Positions 42,405-50,234 are shown, counted from the first letter of the stretch. The stretch is 64,000 nucleotides of DNA from Flavobacteriales bacterium UBA2104 (GCA_002331485.1 DCYS01000002.1:124001-188000); one strand, 5' to 3'. Made by a program: numbers and translations. The notes: generated by a model not told the origin, from the sequence alone.

Positions 42405-43652
42405 TTATTTGTTTGGTTTAGATTTATGGTATTTACGTTTACCATTGTTCTTTCCTCCTTTATTGTTGTTGTGTCTCTTTGGACGAGGTTGTTTTGGCGG
42501 TATCTTTGCATCTACATCCACTAAAGGAAAAGGATGACCGTCAACTACATCTACCTTTTGCTTAATGAGCTTTTCAATACTTTTCAAATAGGGCTTTTCA
42601 GTTGCATCACAAAAAGCGATCGCAGTTCCATCAGCACCAGCTCTTCCTGTTCTACCGATTCGGTGCACATAGCTTTCAGCAACATTAGGTAATTCAAAGT
42701 TGATAACATAGGACAGCTCATCAATATCAATACCTCTGGCTGCAATATCTGTAGCAACTAAAACGCGAATTGAATTATCCTTAAATTGTCCCAGTGCCTT
42801 TTGACGAGCATTTTGAGACTTATTCCCATGAATGGCAGCTGCTTTAATGTTTTTCTTGTTTAGAACTTTCACCACACGGTCTGCACCATGCTTGGTTCTT
42901 GTGAAGACCAATACACTGTTGATCTCTGGGTTTTCCAGAATATGCAGTAATAGGTTTCGTTTGTTTCCTTTGTCAACGAAGTAAACGGACTGATTGATCT
43001 TCTCTGCAGTTGAAGACTTAGGAGTAACAGCAACTTCTGTTGGCTGATATAATATTTCGTTCGAAAGCTTAATAATGTCAGGGGCCATCGTCGCTGAGAA
43101 AAACAATGATTGTCTTTTTTTCGGCAATACTTTGAGTAGTTTCTTTACATCATGTATGAATCCCATGTCGAGCATTCGATCAGCTTCATCTAGAACAAAA
43201 TGTTCAATGTCTTTTAGTGAAATGTATCCTTGCTGCATTAGATCGAGCAATCTTCCGGGTGTAGCAACAATAACGTCTGCTCCATTTTTCAGTGCCGATG
43301 TTTGTTTTGCTTGTTTAACGCCTCCAAAGATCACCACACAATTCAGTTTGGTGAATTTCCCATAAGCTCGGAAACTCTCACCAATCTGAATAGCAAGTTC
43401 TCTTGTTGGTGTAACGATCAATCCACGAACCTTTCGTTTGCGGTCGTTTTCTTTGCTTTTTCCGATCAATTCCAGCATTGGAATAGTAAATGCTGCTGTT
43501 TTTCCAGTTCCTGTTTGAGCACATCCTAGAACATCTTTGTTTTGTAATGCGATCGGAATAGCTTGTTCTTGAATAGGGGTAGGAGAGGTGTAACCTGTTT
43601 CTTCCAGCGCTTTCATAATGGCTGGTGACAGGTTCAAATCTTGAAATGTCAT
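42405..43652 (-). CDS. DEAD-box RNA helicase (RhlE-like)
   Basis: A 415-residue ATP-dependent RNA helicase. Motifs in order: Q motif (GYTSPTPIQEQAIP), Walker A AQTGTGKTAAF, PTRELAIQ, TPGRLLDL, DEAD in FVLDEADRMLDMGF, SAT in FFSATMAPD, then the second RecA domain with VFTRTKHGADR, ATDIAARGIDI and HRIGRTGRAGADG. The last ~35 residues are a basic, asparagine/glycine/lysine-rich tail (KRHNNNKGGKN...), typical of RhlE-type proteins in Bacteroidota and likely RNA-binding. The predicted leader is unusually long for this window (see 43675-43837). Confidence 0.95.
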   Translation of the reverse strand: MTFQDLNLSPAIMKALEETGYTSPTPIQEQAIPIALQNKDVLGCAQTGTGKTAAFTIPMLELIGKSKENDRKRKVRGLIVTPTRELAIQIGESFRAYGKFTKLNCVVIFGGVKQAKQTSALKNGADVIVATPGRLLDLMQQGYISLKDIEHFVLDEADRMLDMGFIHDVKKLLKVLPKKRQSLFFSATMAPDIIKLSNEILYQPTEVAVTPKSSTAEKINQSVYFVDKGNKRNLLLHILENPEINSVLVFTRTKHGADRVVKVLNKKNIKAAAIHGNKSQNARQKALGQFKDNSIRVLVATDIAARGIDIDELSYVINFELPNVAESYVHRIGRTGRAGADGTAIAFCDATEKPYLKSIEKLIKQKVDVVDGHPFPLVDVDAKIPPKQPRPKRHNNNKGGKNNGKRKYHKSKPNK

Positions 43653-43674
43653 ATTATACTTATTCTGATTTTTA

Positions 43675-43700
43675 TATACTTACTACTTTGCGTAAGTATA
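43675..43700. other. Inverted repeat in the helicase 5' leader
   Basis: TATACTTAC (43675-43683) and GTAAGTATA (43692-43700) are perfect 9-bp arms around eight bases, 23 bases upstream of the helicase start. If transcription begins near 43823, this hairpin lies in the mRNA leader and could influence ribosome access. Confidence 0.45.
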
Positions 43701-43829
43701 ATGCCGATATTTATTTAATCATTTATAAAGAACGAAGTGAATTTATAGATGATAATTAAATAATAATCGGTATATAAATGTGTACTTAATTATCGAATTA
43801 TCACAACCGTATGTCTATATAACTCAACA

Positions 43830-43837
43830 CAAAGGTA
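43830..43837 (-). promoter_or_regulatory. -7 promoter box, possibly of the DEAD-box helicase gene
   Basis: The minus strand reads TACCTTTG, an exact TAnnTTTG match, 178 bases upstream of the helicase start. No TTTG is found at the -33 distance. If used, it gives a ~170-base leader. Confidence 0.3.
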
Positions 43838-43857
43838 CGTCGAATATATCGGGAAAC

Positions 43858-44895
43858 CTATTCTACCCAGTAATTCTGCAATTTTCCAGAAGAAGGTCGA
43901 GGAGCATCAGCATCGATCAATTCAAATTCTTCGTTGATGACAAGGTAACGAGGAATCGTTCTAACAGCGTATTCTTTGATCTGTTTAGCATCCTTTTTAG
44001 AAAGGAAAATATTGTTTTGGAAACCTTCATCAGTAGCCATTTCTTTCCATGCATCTTCTTTACAATAAACACCTACACTTACAAAATGAACATCTTCTCC
44101 ATACTTTTTCTCCAATTCTTTGTATGCCGGAAACTCTGCTTTACAAGGTCCACACCACGTAGCCCAAAAGTCGACAACGATTACTTTTCCTTTGTAATCT
44201 GAAAGGGAGGTTTTCTCGCCATTTAGGTCGATTCCTGTAAAATCGATTGCCTCCTTTCCAAGAAGTGGAGCCATTTGTTTCTGGAATTCAATTTTTCCGC
44301 GAATATATTTCTTCAGCATTTTAGCGCTTGACTCTTTTCGCTCGATCAATTGATTACCATATTGATCAAACGCTGGTACTTCTTTTTGATATGCATTGAC
44401 TAATGAGATATAGTTCGCCATCAGTTCATCGCTCTTCGCGAAGATCGTTAGAGAGTCGGTTCGATCAATTTTGATTAGATCATTAATAATTTTTGAATAA
44501 CTTTCATTAATAAGTGTGATCGCAGCGATCGTGTTGTTCTTTTCAGCACCTATACCATAATAACGCAACGTCTCATCAAACATAGCTGTGTTAAGTGTCA
44601 CGTGAACAGAATCTCCGGGAGCAAGCAAAAGAGGAGCTGACTCCTTTCCGTCATAAAAGTTGACTTGAGTATTGGAATCAAGTTGAGCTTCCATTTTGAA
44701 TGAGTTGTTATTATCCAAGGCAACAGAGTCATAATAAATCCGTTGCGGCTTTCCATTTTCTCCAGTTTGTACTCCTTGAAGAAAAACCTTGTCCGAGTTT
44801 GGATCAATGATCTTACCAGTTAGAATTGCTTTTCCCTGACCGTAAGCAAATGTTAGTAGTAGAGTGTATAAAAATGTTAGACTGACCTGTTTCAT
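43858..44895 (-). CDS. TlpA-like thiol-disulfide oxidoreductase with N-terminal DUF4369-like domain
   Basis: A 345-residue exported protein: signal peptide 1-19 (ends AYGQ), an N-terminal beta-rich domain (about 22-130) of the kind that precedes many Bacteroidota TlpA proteins, a helical linker (to ~205), and a thioredoxin-like domain (about 210-340) with the active site WCGPC (Cys248 and Cys251) in VVDFWATWCGPCKAEFP and the cis-proline segment RTIPRYLVIN. It probably reduces disulfides in the periplasm. A related but degenerate protein is encoded 75 bases upstream. Confidence 0.92.
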   Translation of the reverse strand: MKQVSLTFLYTLLLTFAYGQGKAILTGKIIDPNSDKVFLQGVQTGENGKPQRIYYDSVALDNNNSFKMEAQLDSNTQVNFYDGKESAPLLLAPGDSVHVTLNTAMFDETLRYYGIGAEKNNTIAAITLINESYSKIINDLIKIDRTDSLTIFAKSDELMANYISLVNAYQKEVPAFDQYGNQLIERKESSAKMLKKYIRGKIEFQKQMAPLLGKEAIDFTGIDLNGEKTSLSDYKGKVIVVDFWATWCGPCKAEFPAYKELEKKYGEDVHFVSVGVYCKEDAWKEMATDEGFQNNIFLSKKDAKQIKEYAVRTIPRYLVINEEFELIDADAPRPSSGKLQNYWVE

Positions 44896-44970
44896 ATTAA
44901 AGATTTAGATTCACGAAAATAGAGATTATGTATAGAAAGCACAACCCCTATTTAAAGCATTGTTGGGATG

Positions 44971-45567
44971 CTAATTAATTGATTTCATTGAATGACTTTC
45001 AATAATCGAATCATTCATGTTATTTACAAAGTAAACCAAACTATCTTTTATGAAGAGATAATCTGAATGAAAGATAGGATCTTCTTCTTCATAATTTGGG
45101 TCTATTTCTGAATGGAATTTCGTGCGAATTTTCTTATTCTTTCTACCGTAATATGAGTTTTGAAGCACATAAACGGGTTTAGTAAATTTAGAGTGTTGAA
45201 CAATTTTGATAATATCGTCGATATCATAGGTTGCAGATATGAAGGCTAAATTCAGACCTTTCGATTGATGTCTTTTTTCGAGCCATTCATATTGAGCAAT
45301 ATTTTGACATGATTCATTAGGACAAAATGGTAACCAGATGTGTACCCAGGTAAATTCGTTTTCTCGTGTAATTGATTTGACTTCTGGAGTATTGATCTCG
45401 TAAAGTTTAAAACACGCTGAATTATCACCTATTTCATGATCTGTAGAGGCTTTATAAGGCCTTAAATACTCCTTTTCAGCATAATTTAAAAACTCATAAT
45501 CATTTACATTTATTGCTATACAGCTAGTTAGTAGCAATGTAAGTAAAAGATAAAATAGACTCTTCAT
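44971..45567 (-). CDS. Lipoprotein with degenerate thioredoxin-like fold
   Basis: A 198-residue lipoprotein: lipobox LTSC with Cys16, then a region without homology and a segment WVHIWLPFCPNESCQNIAQYEWL (from about residue 73) followed by LNLAFISATYDIDDIIKI and KPVYVLQN. The order of strands and helix resembles TlpA/thioredoxin, but the usual CxxC is replaced by CPNESC, with four residues between the cysteines. Redox activity is therefore uncertain. It sits upstream of the TlpA-like gene in the same direction and may work with it. Confidence 0.65.
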   Translation of the reverse strand: MKSLFYLLLTLLLTSCIAINVNDYEFLNYAEKEYLRPYKASTDHEIGDNSACFKLYEINTPEVKSITRENEFTWVHIWLPFCPNESCQNIAQYEWLEKRHQSKGLNLAFISATYDIDDIIKIVQHSKFTKPVYVLQNSYYGRKNKKIRTKFHSEIDPNYEEEDPIFHSDYLFIKDSLVYFVNNMNDSIIESHSMKSIN

Positions 45568-45634
45568 GATTTAGATTTTCTTAAGCGATTCATGCGAAAT
45601 TAATTATTTTCTCTGAAAGAAATTGGACTCCCAT

Positions 45635-45658
45635 CGGCTGGGGGTTCATCCCCTGCCG
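45635..45658 (+). repeat. REP-like hairpin, degenerate copy
   Basis: CGGC..GGGG-TTCAT-CCCC.GCCG, a palindrome with imperfect arms, preceded by CATC. It matches the CTATC-GGC...GCC hairpins at 46369, 46509 and 46899, which have perfect 10-bp arms. Confidence 0.6.
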
Positions 45659-45681
45659 AAAAGAGTTCATGTTATCTTTCG

Positions 45682-45697
45682 AGTGGCTTCAGCCACT
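45682..45697. repeat. Hairpin A, copy 1
   Basis: AGTGGCTTCAGCCACT: 7-bp arms around TC. An identical 16-mer occurs at 46555-46570. In both places hairpin B follows a few dozen bases later, and the pairs flank the transposase gene. Confidence 0.7.
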
Positions 45698-45729
45698 TAA
45701 TAAAATTAAGAGCATGCTCAATGCAGATA

Positions 45730-45745
45730 AGCCGCTGAAGCGGCT
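45730..45745. repeat. Hairpin B, copy 1
   Basis: AGCCGCTGAAGCGGCT: 7-bp arms around GA; identical to 46584-46599. Its arms resemble those of hairpin A in inverse order (GGCT/AGCC). Confidence 0.7.
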
Positions 45746-45774
45746 ACGAAATACATCCAATCACACCCATTGCA

Positions 45775-45792
45775 TGCGGGATGAATCCCGCA
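45775..45792. repeat. Hairpin near the 3' end of the transposase gene
   Basis: TGCGGG-ATGAAT-CCCGCA, 6-bp arms (extendable by the ATGAAT self-pairing) 30 bases beyond the transposase stop. A decayed relative, GCGGGATTCATACTGC, begins the tandem array near 46629. Confidence 0.65.
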
Positions 45793-45821
45793 GCAAAGGG
45801 TGTTTTAATAAAAAAGATTTT

Positions 45822-46274
45822 TCACTTCAAAAGCTCATCTCCTCTTGGATCCAAATCATGAACTTTCAAAAACGCTTTATACTCTTCTACAAAAGACTTC
45901 TTATAATGATGCGCTTTTTGATTGCGGATATAATGATAGACATTGTCACAGACTGATTCAGAAACTGAAAATGATCGAAAGCCGTTTTGCCAGGCGAACT
46001 TTTCAGGGATGAGGTTATTGCTATTTACAAAGTGAGAACTGCTTCCTTTGACGCGTTGAATGATCTCTGAGAGCGGACGTTTAGGATTCAACAAAAATAG
46101 ACAATGGACATGATCGTGGTAGCCATTTGAAATTCGAATAGGACATCCGACTTCTTTGAATTTTTGTATCATAAATTGATGCAATTGATGATCCATGGAT
46201 GGATGAATAATTGGTCTTCTGCATTTTGTAGCCCAGATCGCATGGATCCAGATCCTGTTATAAGATTGAGGCAT
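45822..46274 (-). CDS. IS200/REP-associated HUH (Y1) transposase
   Basis: A 150-residue, full-length Y1 transposase-like protein. Markers: RIWIHAIWATKCRRPII at the N-terminus, the HUH metal motif in GYHDHVHCLFLL, a helix with LSEIIQRVKGSSS, FAWQNGFRSFSVS, and the catalytic tyrosine region VYHYIRNQKAHHYKKSF. Single-strand-specific enzymes of this family either mobilise IS200 elements or, as RAYT proteins, act on REP hairpins. The many hairpins around this gene and the lack of other transposase genes favour a REP-type role, but the hairpins at 45775 and 46369 could also be ends of one IS200-like unit. The frame is intact. Confidence 0.88.
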   Translation of the reverse strand: MPQSYNRIWIHAIWATKCRRPIIHPSMDHQLHQFMIQKFKEVGCPIRISNGYHDHVHCLFLLNPKRPLSEIIQRVKGSSSHFVNSNNLIPEKFAWQNGFRSFSVSESVCDNVYHYIRNQKAHHYKKSFVEEYKAFLKVHDLDPRGDELLK

Positions 46275-46368
46275 AATTTGATGATTGTTAAGTTAGTATA
46301 TCTATTTAAGATAAATAAAAAGATGATTCTTTTTTAGAAGATCTTGATAAAATTTCAAGATCTCTATC

Positions 46369-46390
46369 GGCGAGGGATGAATCCCTCGCC
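46369..46390 (+). repeat. REP-like hairpin, perfect 10-bp arms
   Basis: GGCGAGGGAT-GA-ATCCCTCGCC, preceded by CTATC. It lies 95 bases upstream of the transposase start. Confidence 0.75.
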
Positions 46391-46508
46391 AAATATTTGA
46401 TAAATAAATAGATCAATGATCTATAAGAAAAATTGAGAAATTATTCAGGCATTCGTTATAATATCAAGATGTTTTTTTCTTAAGATTAATTGATTTTAGA
46501 AGCCTATC

Positions 46509-46530
46509 GGCGAGAGATTCATCTCTCGCC
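46509..46530 (+). repeat. REP-like hairpin, perfect 10-bp arms
   Basis: GGCGAGAGAT-TC-ATCTCTCGCC, again preceded by CTATC. It differs from the copy at 46369 by paired changes that keep both arms complementary. Confidence 0.75.
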
Positions 46531-46554
46531 TTCCAGAATGCACGCTATTTTCAA

Positions 46555-46570
46555 AGTGGCTTCAGCCACT
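46555..46570. repeat. Hairpin A, copy 2
   Basis: Identical to 45682-45697 (AGTGGCTTCAGCCACT); followed 14 bases later by hairpin B. Confidence 0.7.
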
Positions 46571-46583
46571 TATTAAAAGAGAA

Positions 46584-46599
46584 AGCCGCTGAAGCGGCT
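46584..46599. repeat. Hairpin B, copy 2
   Basis: Identical to 45730-45745 (AGCCGCTGAAGCGGCT). The A-B spacing is 14 bases here and 32 bases in copy 1. Confidence 0.7.
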
Positions 46600-46624
46600 A
46601 ATAAATTATGAGATGCTCTTTATC

Positions 46625-46894
46625 TTATGCGGGATTCATACTGCATCAATAAGCGCTAAATAATTGCTGAAAATAAATTCAGGACAGGAAATAAAACTTA
46701 TATCCCATTGAAAGATGAGGCAGAGAAAATACTTCGAGCGCGGGATTTCATATAAATCCCTATAAATCAACTAAGCTGAAATAAATTCAGGGCAGAGGAT
46801 GAAATTACAATCCCTAAGAAAGATGAACCTGATAACAAACTTCGGGCAGGGGATGAAATTACAATCCCCAAGAAATTAGAGCCTGAGAATAAAC
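46625..46894. repeat. Decaying tandem array of ~54-bp units
   Basis: Five consecutive degenerate units begin at about 46625, 46678, 46733, 46786 and 46841, so the spacing is 53-55 bases; a sixth start at 46895 leads into the terminal hairpin. Each unit opens with TTCgGGCAGGGGAT or a decayed version, carries GGGAT and ATCCC about ten bases apart, and ends in an A-rich stretch such as GAATAAAC or GAAATAAA. Units 46786 and 46841 are most alike; those nearer the transposase are more decayed. No gene is present. Confidence 0.7.
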
Positions 46895-46898
46895 TTCG

Positions 46899-46920
46899 GG
46901 CAGGGGATGAATCCCCTGCC
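46899..46920 (-). repeat. REP-like hairpin at the leuS 3' end
   Basis: GGCAGGGGAT-GA-ATCCCCTGCC with perfect 10-bp arms, followed by GATAG, so on the minus strand it has the same CTATC-GGC... orientation mark as the copies at 46369 and 46509. It ends 13 bases from the leuS stop and could act as its transcript end. Confidence 0.75.
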
Positions 46921-46933
46921 GATAGCGTCGTCG

Positions 46934-49921
46934 CTAGACAACGACATTCACAATCCTCCCCGGAACAACAATCACCTTTTTAGGCGATTTCCCTTCCAAA
47001 TACTTCTGCGCTTTTTCCATCGCAAGCACTTCTTTCTCCACATCTTCTTTTGACATGTTTGTAGGAAGTTCAGCCTTGAAACGCATTTTCCCGTTGAAAC
47101 TCACAGGATATTCAAAAGTGTTTTCTACCAAATACTCTTCGTTGTATTGTGGGAATTGAGCATCACTTACTGTTCCGGCTTCATGGCCTAAAATCTCCCA
47201 TAATTCTTCTGCAATGTGTGGTGCATAAGGAACAAGTAACACCGTCAAGCCCTCCAATATGGCTTTGTTATTGCACTTCAAATCCGTCAGTTCATTTACA
47301 CAGATCATAAAGGCAGATACCGCCGTGTTGAACACATAACGTTCCATATCTTCATCGATCTTCTTGATCGTCTTATGCAGTGCTTTTAAGGCTTTCGGAT
47401 CTGCTTCTCCTTCTGAAAGATTCACGTTTCCATCATTGTCGTGGAACAATCGCCATAGTTTGCGCAAGAAGTTATGCACCCCATTGATTCCTTTTGTGTC
47501 CCATGGTTTTGCTTGCTCCAACGGACCTAAGAACATCTCGTACATACGTAACGTATCCGCTCCGTATTTCTCAACTAGCTCATCTGGCGTTTGTACGTTG
47601 AACTTGGATTTGGACATCTTTTCGATCTCGTGACCGCAGATGTAAGTACCATCTTCTTCTTCTAAAATGAATTCAGCGTTTTTATATTCTTCTCGAGAGT
47701 TTTTAAAAGCTTCAATATCTAATGTGTCTCCATCGACAAGGTTGATGTCGACGTGGATAGGAAGGTCTTTTTTAACATAAACCCGCTTAACATCAAAATC
47801 TAACTCTGATTTAATTTTGCTTAATTTAGTATCAAGTATATTTCTGGATAAAGCATCTATTTCGGATAAACTCTTCCCTTCAATTAAACCTTTGGAAATA
47901 AATAAGTAACCAATTTTTTCTTTTAAAACCTGATCTTTGCTCTTAGGGTCTTTAGTATTCAGGGGGTATTTACCTCCAATTTCTAATCGATAAACAAAAC
48001 TACTTCTCCCCAAGATCATCCCTTGATTGATCATCTTTTGGAACGGTTCCTCAAAATTGATATACCCGCGATCTTTCAGGAACATTGTCCAGAAGCGGGC
48101 ATACAATAAGTGACCGGTAGCATGTTCTGCTCCTCCGATATATAGATCTACATTCTTCCAGTAGTCTACTTTTTCTTTGCTTACGAATGCTTTTTCATTA
48201 TGCGGATCCATGTAGCGCAAGAAATACCAAGAACTTCCTGCCCAACCTGGCATTGTGTTCAATTCCATAGGGTGAACGTGGGACTGATCTGCATTTTCTT
48301 TTCCGGTTAGGCAATTGTTTTGCTCATCCCAATACCAGTTCGTTGCATTTCCAAGCGGCGGCTGACCATCTTCAGTCGGTAAGTATTTATCCACTTCTGG
48401 TAATTCAACCGGTAAATATTGATCATCGATTGTTTTTGCTACACCATTGTCATAATAAACTGGGAATGGCTCTCCCCAATAACGCTGACGAGAAAATACA
48501 GCATCTCTCAGTCGATAATTCGTTTGTTTTTTACCGATTCCACGTTCTTCCAATTCATGAATCGCTCGTTTGATCGCTTTTTTGACCTTCATGCCATCCA
48601 GGAACTCAGAATTTGTGATCACTCCTGTTTTTTCTGCGTAAGCACCTTCAGAAATATCTACGTTTTCAAATACGTTTTTGATCGGAATATCGAATTTTTT
48701 AGCGAAATCCCAGTCGCGCTGATCCCCACAAGGAACGGCCATCACAGCACCTGTTCCGTAAGAAGCCAATACATAATCACCGATCCAGATCTGAATCTTT
48801 TCACCATTTAATGGATGAACAGCATAAGCACCAGTAAACTGACCAGAAACATTTTTGACGTCCGACATTCGGTCGCGTTCTGATTTCATTCCTGCCGCTT
48901 TTTTATAAGCTTCTACTTCTTCTTTGTATTCGTCTGTTGTGATCTGTTCAACCAAATCATGTTCAGGCGCCAACACCATAAATGAAACACCATAAATCGT
49001 ATCGGGCCGTGTCGTAAATACTTCTATGTTTTCACCTTCATGACCGTCAATTCCAAAATTGACAGAAGCTCCTACTGATTTTCCGATCCAGTTGCGTTGA
49101 ATATCTTTGATCGCATCCGACCAATCAAGATCTTCTAGCCCCTGCAACAAACGTTCAGCATATGCTGTGATTCGCATTGACCACTGACGCATCAATTTTT
49201 GTTCAACTGGATGACCTCCACGTTCTGAAACACCATTTACGACTTCGTCATTGGCCAATACAGTTCCAAGAGCTGGACACCAATTTACCCATGAATCTGC
49301 CAGGTACGTCAAGCGATAATCCATCAAAATATCGTTCTGCTTTTTCGCGTCAAACGATTTCCATTCTTCTGCTGAGAATTCTATTTCACAGTCATGAACA
49401 GCATTGATAGTTGCATTCCCTTCTTTTTCAAAAACGTCTTCTAGCTCTGAAATGGAACGCGCCTGATCTGAATCCTTGCAATAATAGGAATCAAACAATT
49501 GCTTGAAGATCCACTGTGTCCATTTGTAGTATTCAGGGTTTGAAGTACGTACTTCTCGATCCCAGTCAAAAGAAAAACCAATTTTATCGAGCTGCTCGCG
49601 GTAACGCGTTACGTTTTGTTCGGTTGTGATCGCTGGATGTTGTCCAGTCTGAATCGCGTATTGCTCTGCAGGCAAACCAAACGAATCATATCCCATTGGA
49701 TGCAATACGTTGAATCCTTTCAAGCGCTTGTATCTAGCGTAGATATCTGAGGCAATATAACCGAGGGGGTGTCCTACGTGCAGTCCGGCTCCAGAAGGAT
49801 AAGGGAACATCGTCAAACCGTAATATTTTGGTTTGCCCTCTTTTTCTTCTGTTTTGTAGGTCTTGTTTTCTTGCCAGTGTTTTCTCCACTTTTCCTCTAT
49901 GGCATTGAAATCGTACTGCAT
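46934..49921 (-). CDS. leuS: Leucyl-tRNA synthetase with an extra ~70-residue insertion
   Basis: A 995-residue class I synthetase that charges tRNA-Leu. HIGH motif: PYPSGAGLHVGHPLGY (about 39-54); editing domain with FTTRPDTIYGVSFMVLAPEHD; KMSKS motif in EIEKMSKSKFNV; tRNA-binding C-terminus ending VPGRIVNVVV. Between GMILGRSSFVYR (about 637-648) and PIHVDINLVDGD (about 721) it carries a lysine-rich, AT-rich insertion, including KYPLNTKDPKSKDQ and LDTKLSKIKSELDF. Relatives have a much shorter linker here, which explains the extra length. A TATCTTTG promoter box lies at 49945-49952. Confidence 0.97.
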   Translation of the reverse strand: MQYDFNAIEEKWRKHWQENKTYKTEEKEGKPKYYGLTMFPYPSGAGLHVGHPLGYIASDIYARYKRLKGFNVLHPMGYDSFGLPAEQYAIQTGQHPAITTEQNVTRYREQLDKIGFSFDWDREVRTSNPEYYKWTQWIFKQLFDSYYCKDSDQARSISELEDVFEKEGNATINAVHDCEIEFSAEEWKSFDAKKQNDILMDYRLTYLADSWVNWCPALGTVLANDEVVNGVSERGGHPVEQKLMRQWSMRITAYAERLLQGLEDLDWSDAIKDIQRNWIGKSVGASVNFGIDGHEGENIEVFTTRPDTIYGVSFMVLAPEHDLVEQITTDEYKEEVEAYKKAAGMKSERDRMSDVKNVSGQFTGAYAVHPLNGEKIQIWIGDYVLASYGTGAVMAVPCGDQRDWDFAKKFDIPIKNVFENVDISEGAYAEKTGVITNSEFLDGMKVKKAIKRAIHELEERGIGKKQTNYRLRDAVFSRQRYWGEPFPVYYDNGVAKTIDDQYLPVELPEVDKYLPTEDGQPPLGNATNWYWDEQNNCLTGKENADQSHVHPMELNTMPGWAGSSWYFLRYMDPHNEKAFVSKEKVDYWKNVDLYIGGAEHATGHLLYARFWTMFLKDRGYINFEEPFQKMINQGMILGRSSFVYRLEIGGKYPLNTKDPKSKDQVLKEKIGYLFISKGLIEGKSLSEIDALSRNILDTKLSKIKSELDFDVKRVYVKKDLPIHVDINLVDGDTLDIEAFKNSREEYKNAEFILEEEDGTYICGHEIEKMSKSKFNVQTPDELVEKYGADTLRMYEMFLGPLEQAKPWDTKGINGVHNFLRKLWRLFHDNDGNVNLSEGEADPKALKALHKTIKKIDEDMERYVFNTAVSAFMICVNELTDLKCNNKAILEGLTVLLVPYAPHIAEELWEILGHEAGTVSDAQFPQYNEEYLVENTFEYPVSFNGKMRFKAELPTNMSKEDVEKEVLAMEKAQKYLEGKSPKKVIVVPGRIVNVVV

Positions 49922-49944
49922 TGCTCTTGGTTTGATTTGGAGAG

Positions 49945-49952
49945 CAAAGATA
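49945..49952 (-). promoter_or_regulatory. -7 promoter box for leuS
   Basis: The minus strand reads TATCTTTG, identical to the higBA -7 box, 23 bases upstream of the leuS start. No TTTG is found at the -33 distance. Confidence 0.45.
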
Positions 49953-50009
49953 ATAAATTAAGGAAGCTAAAAGAAGGAGGTTAATTGGATTAATGAGGGT
50001 TTATAGCAC

Positions 50010-50046
50010 AAAAAAAACTCCCTGAATGAGTTTCATTTGGGAGTTT
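50010..50046 (-). terminator. Terminator of the double-glycine peptide genes
   Basis: Arms AAACTCCC (50015-50022) and GGGAGTTT (50039-50046); the interior AATGA/TCATT pairs further, giving a long stem with a three-base loop. A run of eight A (50010-50017) becomes the T tract on the minus strand. It lies 20 bases beyond the stop of the peptide gene at 50066. Confidence 0.85.
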
Positions 50047-50065
50047 AAATGCTGATTATGTAATA

Positions 50066-50191
50066 TTACATTAACCAATGTCTAGTTTCGTGACTGATAG
50101 TAGATCCGTTATAGTCATCTTTTCCATTACCTCCTTTAAGAGATTTTGAGTTTTTTACTGCTTTCGCTTCAAACTTCTTTAATTTCTTCAT
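50066..50191 (-). CDS. Small double-glycine leader peptide, paralogue 1
   Basis: An ATG-initiated 41-codon frame. The N-terminal leader is basic (MKKLKKFEAKAVKN...) and ends in a double glycine, SLKGGN, at residues 20-21. The predicted core is the last 20 residues, starting NGKDDYNGST and ending RHWLM, with no cysteine. The leader matches that of the gene at 50308 at 13 of 22 positions, and both share the KGGN junction. Such leaders are typically cut after GG by peptidase-containing ABC exporters in bacteriocin, pheromone or RiPP systems. No such exporter or modifying enzyme is adjacent. A strong terminator follows. Confidence 0.7.
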   Translation of the reverse strand: MKKLKKFEAKAVKNSKSLKGGNGKDDYNGSTISHETRHWLM

Positions 50192-50225
50192 AGTTTTTTT
50201 AATGTCACTATAGCAACAAATAATA

Positions 50226-50234
50226 CTGAGTACT
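50226..50234 (-). promoter_or_regulatory. Upstream element of peptide gene 1
   Basis: The minus strand reads AGTACTCAG, starting 43 bases upstream of the ATG. The paralogous gene has AGTGCTGAG at 42 bases. Both are followed by CTATAG and an A-rich leader. It is a candidate shared promoter or regulator site. Confidence 0.4.

Noticed and set aside
43780..44202. Plus-strand 140-residue reading frame
   Set aside because: It lies antisense to the TlpA-like gene, has a cysteine/phenylalanine-rich random-looking sequence and no signal or family motif.
45775..46390. A single complete IS200 element as sole explanation of the region
   Set aside because: The hairpins at each end of the transposase gene could be element ends, but further identical hairpin pairs and the 54-bp array lie outside them, so one insertion does not account for the structure.
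46625..46894. CRISPR array
   Set aside because: The units are degenerate along their whole length with no constant repeat and unique spacer division, and no cas genes are nearby.
48419..48811. Plus-strand 130-residue reading frame within leuS
   Set aside because: It is antisense to a conserved catalytic region of leuS and has no independent support.
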